This document shows positions 5,716 through 12,380 of a DNA stretch of 12,380 bases, piece after piece (position 1 is the first letter of the stretch; every line of letters starts with the position of its first letter). This stretch comes from Candidatus Fermentithermobacillaceae bacterium UBA3951 (GTDB taxonomy: Bacteria > Bacillota > Sulfobacillia > Fermentithermobacillales > Fermentithermobacillaceae). The stretch spans positions 14,990 through 27,369 of the forward strand of contig DGDN01000042.1 in NCBI GenBank assembly GCA_002385465.1, written 5' to 3'. Under the pieces are notes generated by a model, which saw only the letters and a program-made list of their open reading frames with translations, was not told where the DNA came from and ran no database searches. Made by a program: the position numbers and the translations under genes.

Positions 5716-7416
5716 TTAGAACAGACCGATAACCCTGCCCTTCTCGTCGATATCCATATGGGCTCCGGCAGGCTCTGTGGGGAGACCGGGCATGGTCCTC
5801 ATCTCGCCCAAGAGCGGGTACAGGAAACCGGCACCCATGGAAGCCCTCACCTCGCGGACGTTGACCGTGAACCCGCGCGGGCGTCCCTTGAGGTTCGGAT
5901 CGGCCGAGAGCGACAAGTGGGTCTTGGCCATGCAGATGGGAAGGTTCCCAAATCCGAGCCTGGTGTAACGCCTTATCTGCCTTTCGGCGAGCGGCGTGTA
6001 GGTCACACCGTCGGCGCCGTAGATCTTGCTCGCGATGGTCTCGATCTTCTCCTTGATGGGACGGTCCAACTCGTAGAGGTGCTTGAAGTTGGAGGGGACG
6101 CTCTCGCAGACCTTCACAAGGGCCTTGGCCAAGTCGATTCCACCGGCTCCGCCCTCTGCCCAAACCTTTGAGACAACCGCCGCCGACGCGCCGGCCTTCA
6201 GGGACCTGTCGAGCACGTACTGGACTTCCTTGTCGCTGTCGGTCGGGAAGTGGTTGAGCGCAACTACGACAGGGACACCGTGCATGGTCACGTTCTCGAT
6301 CTGCTTGTCGAGGTTCTCGCAGCCCTTATCGAGGGCCTCCATGTTCTCCTTCGCAAGGAGGTCCTTGTCAAGCGGCTTGCCCGGTACTACGCGAACGGCT
6401 CCACCGTGCATCTTGAGAGCCCTGACCGTGGCGACCATGACCGCGGCGCTCGGCTTCAAGCCGCTGAACCGCGTCTTGATGTTGAAGAACTTCTCGGCGC
6501 CGATGTCAGCGCCGAATCCGGCTTCCGTTAGGGTGTAATCGGCAAGTCTCGTTGCCATCATATCGGCCAGTATGGAGGAGTTGCCGTGGGCTATGTTGGC
6601 AAACGGACCGGCATGCACGAACACCGGAGTGTTCTCGAGAGTCTGGATCAGGTTCGGCTTAACGGCATCCTTGAGGAGGACGGCCATGGCACCGGCGCAC
6701 TTCAGATCACCGGCGGTTACGGCCTTGCCGTCTCTGGTGTAACCAACCACGATACGCTCGAGCCTTTCACGGAGGTCCTTGAGGCCGGTAGTTAGAGCCA
6801 AGATCGCCATAACCTCTGATGCAACGGCTATGTCGAACCCGGTCTCGCGAGGAATACCGTTCTCAGAACCGCCGAGACCAATCACCACTCTACGCAGGGC
6901 ACGGTCGGAGACGTCAACTACGCGGGGCCAGGTGATGGTAAGCGGGTCGATGTTCAAAGGGTTCTTGTGTAGGAGGCTTGCGTCCAAGAACGCCGCCAGT
7001 AGGTTGTGGGCCAACGCTACCGCATGGGTGTCACCTGTGAAGTGTAGGTTGAAGTCCTCCATGGGGACGCACTGAGCATATCCGCCACCGGCTGCTCCAC
7101 CTTTAATCCCGAAGACCGGGCCCAGTGAAGGCTGCCTGATGGTGTTGATAACGCTCAAGCCCAGCCTGCCCATGGCCTGTCCAAGACCAATACAGGTCGT
7201 CGTTTTGCCCTCACCTAGAGGTGTCGGAGTGATAGCCGTTACGACAACGTACTTACCCTGGGGACGGTCCTTTATGTAGTCGAGGAGGTCCAGGGAAATC
7301 TTGGCCTTGTATTTGCCGTAATTCTCGACCATATCCTCCGGTATGCCGAGTTTTTTGGTGATCTCGTTAATTGGAAGCATTTTTGCTTCCTGGGCTATCT
7401 CGATATCAGACTTCAA
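5716..7416 (-). CDS. fhs: Formate--tetrahydrofolate ligase (formyl-THF synthetase)
   Basis: A 566-residue cytoplasmic enzyme that joins formate to tetrahydrofolate with ATP, giving 10-formyl-THF; it runs in reverse when cells dispose of formyl groups. It aligns from end to end by eye with remembered clostridial enzymes. The ATP-binding loop TPTPLGEGKTTT is at about 63-74, followed by PSLGPVFGIKGGAAGGGYAQ, VPMEDFNLHFTGD and ETGFDIAVASEVM, and the protein ends in the usual ITGLF-like GLF. A longer variant of the loop after KMHGG (with VPGKPLD) is present, as in some relatives. I favour the TTG at 7416 because GGGGAG lies 6 nt upstream and the protein then starts MLKSDIEIA, like known enzymes. 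ATG codons at 7440 and 7434 are in frame but lack a ribosome binding site. It is transcribed alone, with promoter at 7458-7463 and terminator at 5651-5680. Confidence 0.97.
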   Translation of the reverse strand: MKSDIEIAQEAKMLPINEITKKLGIPEDMVENYGKYKAKISLDLLDYIKDRPQGKYVVVTAITPTPLGEGKTTTCIGLGQAMGRLGLSVINTIRQPSLGPVFGIKGGAAGGGYAQCVPMEDFNLHFTGDTHAVALAHNLLAAFLDASLLHKNPLNIDPLTITWPRVVDVSDRALRRVVIGLGGSENGIPRETGFDIAVASEVMAILALTTGLKDLRERLERIVVGYTRDGKAVTAGDLKCAGAMAVLLKDAVKPNLIQTLENTPVFVHAGPFANIAHGNSSILADMMATRLADYTLTEAGFGADIGAEKFFNIKTRFSGLKPSAAVMVATVRALKMHGGAVRVVPGKPLDKDLLAKENMEALDKGCENLDKQIENVTMHGVPVVVALNHFPTDSDKEVQYVLDRSLKAGASAAVVSKVWAEGGAGGIDLAKALVKVCESVPSNFKHLYELDRPIKEKIETIASKIYGADGVTYTPLAERQIRRYTRLGFGNLPICMAKTHLSLSADPNLKGRPRGFTVNVREVRASMGAGFLYPLLGEMRTMPGLPTEPAGAHMDIDEKGRVIGLF

Positions 7417-7457
7417 CAATGACTCCCCTTTCATGAGCATTTGGAAGGTGGGCGCAC

Positions 7458-7463
7458 ATTATA
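7458..7463 (-). promoter_or_regulatory. Promoter -10 box for fhs
   Basis: A perfect TATAAT on the minus strand about 42 nt before the TTG start at 7416. No good -35 is visible at 16-18 nt. Transcription would start near 7450, leaving about 34 nt of leader for the TTG start but only about 10 for the ATG at 7440, which supports the downstream start. Confidence 0.5.
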
Positions 7464-7516
7464 GAGGATATCACATTTGCGCCTATTTTCACCTACAAAG
7501 TCTTCTCCCCCGCGCC

Positions 7517-7744
7517 TCACCCTGAAGCCCTGCAGGACTGGTACATAAGCCCCACCAAGACCCCGACTACGATGAAGATGATGTCCAGCTTGCCGAAACC
7601 TTTCTTCTTCTCTTCTTCCTTCTTTTCGGGTTCCTGAGGGTCGGCTTCTCCCACCTGAGCGCTCCTCCACGCTTCGTACTCCTCGAAGGATGCTTTGAAA
7701 CCCCGCTCCAGGTCGGCCTCTCTGGGACGTTCTCTCTGGCTCAT
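7517..7744 (-). CDS. Small tail-anchored membrane protein, unknown function
   Basis: A 75-residue protein. The first 50 residues are soluble and highly charged: acidic/arginine sequence (SQRERPREADLERGF), an EEYEAW stretch, then a Glu/Lys run (EPEKKEEEKKKG). A single membrane segment follows at about 56-70 (LDIIFIVVGVLVGLMY) and a short tail (QSCRASG). The lysines before the helix and absence of a signal peptide predict a cytoplasmic N-terminal part with a C-terminal anchor. I do not recognise a family. The ATG at 7744 is used because AGGTGGTGA precedes it; the GTG at 7756 lies within that site. It starts only 18 nt after the hutI stop, so it is the last gene of the hut operon, but nothing in its sequence ties it to histidine breakdown. 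Confidence 0.7.
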   Translation of the reverse strand: MSQRERPREADLERGFKASFEEYEAWRSAQVGEADPQEPEKKEEEKKKGFGKLDIIFIVVGVLVGLMYQSCRASG

Positions 7745-7762
7745 GTCTCTCACCACCTAGGC

Positions 7763-9064
7763 CTAGTCTTCCACCACCGGTCGCTTGCTCCAAACTTCCC
7801 GGCCTTTTTTGTACACACGGGAAACCGGGTTCCAGCCGAAACGATAGGGAATTTCGCGGTAATCGCACGCGTCAAATACCACGATATCCGCCTCATACCC
7901 CCGTTCCAGGCTGCCCACACGGTCCCCGAGTCCTACGGCCCATGCTGCATTCAACGTGGCAGCAGTGAATGCCTCCTCAGGGCTCATATGGAGGACCGAG
8001 CAAGCAAGGGTCATGACAAGGGGCATCGATAAGGCTGTGCAAGTACCGGGGTTAAAATCGGTCCCGAGTGCCACGGGAGCCCCCCGGTCAATGAGTGCTC
8101 TGGCCGGAGCGCCCCGGGTCTTCCCGAGGAAGACCGATGTCGCCGGGAGCAGCACCGCCACCGTGTGTGTCGCCGTCGACTCGTCACCTAACGGACGCCG
8201 CGCAAGCATATCCATACCTTCGTCCGATACTCTAAGCAAATGGTCGCACGAAGTCGCTCCCATCCGGCACGCAAGTTCGGTGGCGCCCGTCCATTCCAGC
8301 TCGTCGGCATGGACCTTGAGGCCAAACCCCAAGTCCCCTGCCGCCCGCAGTATCCTTTCAGTTTCCGGAACGGTAAACGCGCCGGCATCGCAGAAAACAT
8401 CCACAAACTCGGCCAGGTTGAGCCTTCGTATCTCGGGCAGCATCCCGATGACGGAGCCTACGTATGCCTCCCTTTGGCCTTTGTACTCCTCCGGGACGGC
8501 ATGGGCTCCCAGGAAGGTTGAGACCAAACTTACGGGGTGATGCTCCTTGAGCCGGCGGACCACTTCCAGCTGCTTGACCTCGTCTTCGAAAGTGAGCCCG
8601 TAACCGCTCTTGGTTTCAGCCGTGGTCGTTCCCGAAGCCAGCATGAGGTCGAGAAACTCGCGAGATCTCGCCTCGAGTTCCTCCAGCGTGGCGTTTCTTG
8701 TCGCGCGGACTGTCGACAGGATGCCCCCGCCCTGCTCGGCGATCTCCAGGTAGGACCTGCCTTCGCTCCGCATCGCATACTCTTCGTGACGCCACCCTGC
8801 GAAAACAAGGTGGGTGTGGGCATCTACAAACCCGGGCCCGACAAGCCGCCCGCCCGCATCAACCACGCTGGCGCCGGGGCACAGCGTGACTCCAGGCATT
8901 ACTTCATCTCGGGGACCTACGGCTACAACGACACCGTCTCTTGCCGCCAAGACCGCATCTCGCACAATCCCCAGGTCCCTCATTTCTCTCCCACGTTTCG
9001 GGCCGGCTCCGGGCGGGACCACCACGAGCTGGCCGATATTGGTGATGAGAAAGTCGGCGTTCAC
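7763..9064 (-). CDS. hutI: Imidazolonepropionase HutI
   Basis: A 433-residue metal-dependent amidohydrolase that opens the imidazolone ring of 4-imidazolone-5-propanoate to N-formimino-L-glutamate, the third step of histidine degradation. Metal ligands are visible: HTH at residues 83-85 (in PGFVDAHTHLVFAG), His252 in KVHADE and Asp336 in GTDFNPG. His275 in CDHLL and SGYGL (153-157) are further conserved positions. About a dozen extra residues (RRPLGDEST, near 289-297) precede the THTVAVLLPATSVFL segment compared with the form I recall. The GTG at 9064 is preceded by AGGGAG about 9 nt upstream; a nearby upstream ATG is out of frame. It follows hutH by 68 nt on the same strand, and the hutU gene usually required between their reactions is not present. 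Confidence 0.96.
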   Translation of the reverse strand: MNADFLITNIGQLVVVPPGAGPKRGREMRDLGIVRDAVLAARDGVVVAVGPRDEVMPGVTLCPGASVVDAGGRLVGPGFVDAHTHLVFAGWRHEEYAMRSEGRSYLEIAEQGGGILSTVRATRNATLEELEARSREFLDLMLASGTTTAETKSGYGLTFEDEVKQLEVVRRLKEHHPVSLVSTFLGAHAVPEEYKGQREAYVGSVIGMLPEIRRLNLAEFVDVFCDAGAFTVPETERILRAAGDLGFGLKVHADELEWTGATELACRMGATSCDHLLRVSDEGMDMLARRPLGDESTATHTVAVLLPATSVFLGKTRGAPARALIDRGAPVALGTDFNPGTCTALSMPLVMTLACSVLHMSPEEAFTAATLNAAWAVGLGDRVGSLERGYEADIVVFDACDYREIPYRFGWNPVSRVYKKGREVWSKRPVVED

Positions 9065-9132
9065 CGGATCCCACTCCCTTCCTCATGCTCTGCAAAAGAC
9101 CCCAGTCGCCGGCACGAGGCCCGTGACGCTTC

Positions 9133-10647
9133 CTAAAGGATCTTCCCTGCAGCCTTACAAACCTCGTCCACGAGAGCCCCCGATACTATGAGCTGCCTTG
9201 CCCTCTCTACGTCTTCCATCATCTCCCGGTCCTCTATTACGGGTGGGACCACTGCCCTCAAAAGGTCATAGGCCGCTCTGCCCGCGCGCGACAAGAGATC
9301 GAGGTCTTTGAAATCCACCGCCTGGCAGGCGGATACATACTCGATGGCTAGGACGGTAGCGACATTTGACGCGATGTCCCGGGCCTTCCTCGCCGCGATG
9401 GTCGACATGCTCACGTGATCTTCCTGGCCCGCCGAAGTCGGGATCGTGTCCACGCTGGCCGGGTGGGCCAATGTCTTGCATTCTGAGCAGAGCGCCGCCG
9501 CCGTGTATTGAAGCATCATAAGCCCTGAATTGAGACCCCCGTCCCGTGCCAGGAACGTAGGAAGCCCGCTCGATACAGGGTCAAACAACCTGAACACTCG
9601 CCTTTCCGAGATGTTGGCAAGAGAGCAAAGGGAAAGGCCCAGGTAATCGGCTGCCACGGCAAGCGGCTGGCCGTGGAAGTTTCCGCCGGAAACGACTTTG
9701 CCGTCTTCGAGGACGAGGGGGTTGTCTGTGGCAGACCCGCTTTCGATCTCCACAACCGACCTCACGTGGTTGAGTGACTGGCGCACGGCTCCGTGGACCT
9801 GGGGGATACACCGGAGCGTGTAGGCATCCTGCACGCGCAGTTCGCCGGACCTCGTGGTAAGCCGAGACCCGTCCAGTAAAGCCCTCAGGTTGGACGCAGT
9901 TTCGAAAGCTCCGACATGGGGTCTCAAGCGTACAATGTCTTCGCAGTAGGCGTCGGTGATAACCGACAAGGCTTGTCCGGTAAGGGAGGCCGTTATGTCG
10001 GCGGCCCGCGCCAAGTTCTCGCCGGTATGGATGAGTAGCGCCAATACGGCCGCGGTCATCTGGACTCCGTTGGTAAGGGCAAGCCCTTCTTTGGCCTCCA
10101 GAGTAAGCGGCTCAATGCCGGCCATAGACAAGGCCTTATCGCCGGGCACTACCTCTCCGTTGAACCGCGCCATCCCCCTGCCCAGGAGCACCAGCGCGAC
10201 ATGGGCCAGCGGAGCCAGGTCTCCGCTCGCGCCAACCGAGCCTTTTTGAGGCACCACCGGGGTTACGCCGCGGTTAAGAAGAGCTGCAAGGCTCTCTACA
10301 GTCCGGAGCCTCACTCCTGAGTTTCCTTTGGCCAGCGCATTGGCCCTAAGAAAAACAGCGGCCCGTACCTCGGGCTCGCTGAACTCCTCACCGGTGCCTA
10401 CCGCGTGGCTCACAATCAAGTTGTGTTGGAGGGTCTTGAGATCGTTTAAAGAAATCGCAGCGTCGGCGAATTTCCCAAAGCCCGTGGTAATCCCATATAT
10501 GCGCTTGCTCTTTGCTACCATGTCTTCCACTATGCGGCGGGATCCCAGGATACGATCGCGGGCTTCGCCGGAGATGGCCACTTCCTCGCCTTTAGCAACA
10601 CGGACAATCTCCTCAATGGTCTTTTGTTTCCCATCAACGAGAACCAT
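9133..10647 (-). CDS. hutH: Histidine ammonia-lyase HutH
   Basis: A 504-residue cytoplasmic enzyme that removes ammonia from L-histidine to give trans-urocanate. The tripeptide Ala140-Ser141-Gly142 in GSVGASGDLAPLAH cyclises on its own to the MIO electrophile. Tyr51 in YGITTGFG, His81 in VSHAVGTGE, the QDAYTLRC-type segment and SATDNPL are all present, so the active site looks complete. Length is normal for HutH. The ATG at 10647 is chosen because AAAGGAG lies 8 nt upstream and it gives the family's usual N-terminus; the frame stays open to 10731, but that would add 28 residues deep inside the preceding gene. The start overlaps the end of the upstream M16 peptidase gene by 14 nt, implying one transcript and probably translational coupling. 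Confidence 0.97.
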   Translation of the reverse strand: MVLVDGKQKTIEEIVRVAKGEEVAISGEARDRILGSRRIVEDMVAKSKRIYGITTGFGKFADAAISLNDLKTLQHNLIVSHAVGTGEEFSEPEVRAAVFLRANALAKGNSGVRLRTVESLAALLNRGVTPVVPQKGSVGASGDLAPLAHVALVLLGRGMARFNGEVVPGDKALSMAGIEPLTLEAKEGLALTNGVQMTAAVLALLIHTGENLARAADITASLTGQALSVITDAYCEDIVRLRPHVGAFETASNLRALLDGSRLTTRSGELRVQDAYTLRCIPQVHGAVRQSLNHVRSVVEIESGSATDNPLVLEDGKVVSGGNFHGQPLAVAADYLGLSLCSLANISERRVFRLFDPVSSGLPTFLARDGGLNSGLMMLQYTAAALCSECKTLAHPASVDTIPTSAGQEDHVSMSTIAARKARDIASNVATVLAIEYVSACQAVDFKDLDLLSRAGRAAYDLLRAVVPPVIEDREMMEDVERARQLIVSGALVDEVCKAAGKIL

Positions 10648-11947
10648 GAGCACTACTCCTTTGATTGTCTCTGACGATCGCGCTAACGGACCTTTCTCTT
10701 CTAAACGCTCCAAGTCTCTCGTGAACGTCATCGAGCGTCACGGCTTTGAGACTAAGGCCGTACCGGAAGATGTCAAGACCTATGTCGAAAAGGTGCATGT
10801 GCATCCCGCCGGCCGTGTCGAACGCGTCAAACAGGGTGACATAACGTCCAACGGCTGCCTTCTTCGCCCGTGAAAAATCGTCCTCCCGCAGGCCCGTCTT
10901 CGCGACCCGCTCCAGCTCTTCGTGGACACTCTCGATGAACTTCTCCGGGAACATGCTTTGAGCAGCCACGACCGAAAAACAGTAATCGGGCCATGAGTCG
11001 TGGGAGGCCGAAACCTCGTCGATCAGCCCTTCTTCGTAGGCCTTCGTGAAAAACGCCGAACTCTTGCCGAACAGCAGATCAAGGAGGATGTTTGAGGCGA
11101 TCTCCCTTCGTATAAGGAGAGATCCGTCCTCTCCCGACGGTTCGTGTTTCCAAGCCACTTCGACCAGGGGGACGGGTACCGGCAAGTAGACCACGGCGTC
11201 GCGGCCCACCTCCGGGGGTTCCGACGGGCGGGCCCTTATAACCGGCTCGCCCGGGTCGTAGCCTTCCAAGGACCTCTCTGCGATCTCAAACACCTCTTCA
11301 GGACGGACATCTCCTCCGACGAAAAGCGCCATATTGGAAGGACGGTAGAAAGCACCGTGGCAGGTATAGAGCAGGTCTTTGTCTATACGCCTTATTGACT
11401 CCTCTGTACCGGCGATGTCTATCCTCACGGGGTGCTCGAGATAGAGGGCCTGAAGGACTTCCCGTTCCAGGCGCGAACCCGGGTTGTCGTTGTACATCCG
11501 TATTTCTTGCCCGATGATGTCCTGTTCCTTTGCCACCGATTCCTCGGTGAAATACGGCTCAAGAGCAACGCGGAAGAGAAGCTCCAAAGCATCCCGCAGG
11601 TTGTTGAGAGTCCAGAAGAGGTACGCCGTGTAGTTGTTGGCCGTGTACGCATTGGCCGAAGCCCCGAGCCTTGCGAACGCCCCGAATGCTTCGCCCCAGC
11701 TTTTCTCGAACATCTTGTGTTCCAGGAAATGGGCGATCCCCGGGGGCAGCTCTATAAGGCCCTTGCCGGGGACATGGAAAGCGTTGTCGTTTGAACCATA
11801 TCGGATGGAAATCTCGGCGTACTTACGCCTGAAGCCAGGCTTGGGCATGACGAACACATTCATGCCCCTCGTTTTCGAACGGTGGATTTCCTCCTTAAGA
11901 GATTCATCTCTCAGCACGCCAAAGCTGCCGGCAAGGCCCTCAGCCAT
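10634..11947 (-). CDS. yfmH: M16 family zinc peptidase, YfmH type
   Basis: A 437-residue member of the pitrilysin/M16 family. The inverted zinc motif HFLEH is at residues 73-77 (HxxEH; Glu76 catalytic), with the likely third ligand Glu148 in IIGQEIRMYND. SANAYTANNYTAY (97-109) is the usual substrate-side strand after the motif. The second, inactive-type half follows (about 230-430). It resembles B. subtilis YmfH, named YfmH in current annotation and linked to 5-aminopentanol modification of elongation factor P; that role is from memory of the family and not shown here. The ATG at 11947 overlaps the stop of the partner gene by 8 nt. M16 proteins of this group work as pairs, one with the zinc motif and one without, which fits this arrangement. 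Confidence 0.9.
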   Translation of the reverse strand: MAEGLAGSFGVLRDESLKEEIHRSKTRGMNVFVMPKPGFRRKYAEISIRYGSNDNAFHVPGKGLIELPPGIAHFLEHKMFEKSWGEAFGAFARLGASANAYTANNYTAYLFWTLNNLRDALELLFRVALEPYFTEESVAKEQDIIGQEIRMYNDNPGSRLEREVLQALYLEHPVRIDIAGTEESIRRIDKDLLYTCHGAFYRPSNMALFVGGDVRPEEVFEIAERSLEGYDPGEPVIRARPSEPPEVGRDAVVYLPVPVPLVEVAWKHEPSGEDGSLLIRREIASNILLDLLFGKSSAFFTKAYEEGLIDEVSASHDSWPDYCFSVVAAQSMFPEKFIESVHEELERVAKTGLREDDFSRAKKAAVGRYVTLFDAFDTAGGMHMHLFDIGLDIFRYGLSLKAVTLDDVHERLGAFRRERSVSAIVRDNQRSSAHGSR

Positions 11948-12361
11948 TCACGCCATCATCCTTTGCCCTGAGCATGTATACGGCCTTTAGTTCCGCATTC
12001 TCCGCAACCGAGACCACATCGTCCTTCGTGACCCTTAGGATCCGCTCAACCAACTCCTCCGGTGAAGCCATACCTCCCATGATCTCCCGGGTGAGCCGGC
12101 GTCTCACCAAAGCCGATTGGGAATCGCTCTCAGACCGGAGGCGCCTTAAGAGCCCCGCTTTGGTGTTATCCAACTCCTCATCTGAGATCTCACCCCGCTT
12201 CATCGCTTCAACCTGCGCCGTGACGAGATCTCGTACGCGGTGTCGCACATCATCGTGAACCCCCGCAGCCGTGAGGACCATTCCCCTCCAGGAGTTAAAC
12301 GAACTACTTGCAAAGTACGCAAGACTGTTCTTCTCTCGGACGTTCACAAACAGCTTGGAAT
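11940..12361 (-). CDS. yfmF: M16 family peptidase-like protein, YfmF type, C-terminal part (cut by contig end)
   Basis: The visible 140 or so residues are the C-terminal part of an M16-like protein. The segment SKLFVNVREKNSLAYFASS, followed by GMVLTAAGV and a long charged helix region, matches the last domain of YfmF-type partners of YfmH. The frame is open through 12361 with SKLF before the GTG at 12347, so that GTG is internal and not the start. The real N-terminus lies beyond the contig. It shares an 8-nt overlap with the yfmH-like gene (TGA inside ATGGCTGA-type junction), so the two are made together. Whether this partner has lost the zinc motif, as usual for YfmF, cannot be seen. Everything after 12361 is adapter. 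Confidence 0.87.
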
Positions 12362-12380
12362 CTGTCTCTTATACACATCT
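12362..12380. other. Tn5/Nextera mosaic-end adapter at the contig end (artefact)
   Basis: The last 19 bases, CTGTCTCTTATACACATCT, are exactly the Tn5 transposase mosaic end used in Nextera-type libraries. It interrupts the conserved YfmF coding sequence and ends flush with the window. This is untrimmed adapter and not part of the genome. Confidence 0.96.

Noticed and set aside
7956..9191. Several plus-strand open frames of 60-199 codons (for example 7956-8540, 8537-9136)
   Set aside because: All are antisense to hutI or its upstream gap; compositionally biased, with no motifs.
12347..12347. GTG at 12347 as the start of the right-edge M16 gene
   Set aside because: The frame continues upstream with SKLF, which belongs to the conserved segment; the gene is simply cut by the contig end.
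1..12380. CRISPR arrays, tRNA/rRNA genes, insertion sequences, phage or toxin-antitoxin modules
   Set aside because: No repeat-spacer pattern, no tRNA-like cloverleaf, no transposase motifs or terminal inverted repeats were seen; the only transposon-related sequence is the adapter at the right end.

Overview
The window looks like a chromosomal segment from a moderately GC-rich anaerobic Bacillota (Firmicutes) bacterium. The signs are very strong GGAGGTG-type ribosome binding sites, GTG and TTG starts, a DUF1540 protein, type III pantothenate kinase, an ECF-transporter S component, a stand-alone formate-tetrahydrofolate ligase and a YfmF/YfmH-type M16 peptidase pair. The last 19 bases are the Tn5/Nextera mosaic-end adapter, so this is the end of a draft contig and nothing genomic follows it.

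Layout. (1) 1-329, minus: N-terminal part of a phosphomannomutase/phosphoglucomutase, running off the left edge. (2) 444-686, plus: small DUF1540 Cys-rich protein with its own terminator. (3) 947-3801, plus: a tight four-gene operon of membrane proteins (a DUF6754-like protein, a 6-TM protein, a two-TM protein with a large globular domain, and a second 6-TM protein), closed by a strong terminator at 3843-3876. No function is known to me; this is the best candidate here for an undescribed system. (4) 3898-5459, minus: ECF S component followed by coaX (pantothenate uptake and phosphorylation is the natural reading), preceded by a promoter and an approximately 170-nt leader that can fold into a long closing stem. 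(5) 5716-7416, minus: fhs, with its own promoter and terminator. (6) 7517-12361, minus: an operon in the order yfmF-like (partial, right edge), yfmH-like, hutH, hutI, then a 75-residue tail-anchored small protein. yfmF/yfmH overlap by 8 nt and yfmH/hutH by 14 nt.

How the genes fit together. hutH and hutI are two of the three steps from histidine to formiminoglutamate; hutU, the middle step, and the formimino-transfer steps are absent from the window. fhs next door, on the same strand but with its own promoter, interconverts formate and 10-formyl-THF, so histidine-derived one-carbon units could feed it. ECF-S plus CoaX would serve coenzyme A synthesis. The four-gene membrane cassette is transcribed toward coaX, and the two operons converge on a near-perfect hairpin that could terminate both.

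All functions are assigned from translated sequence and recalled family motifs; no database search was run.
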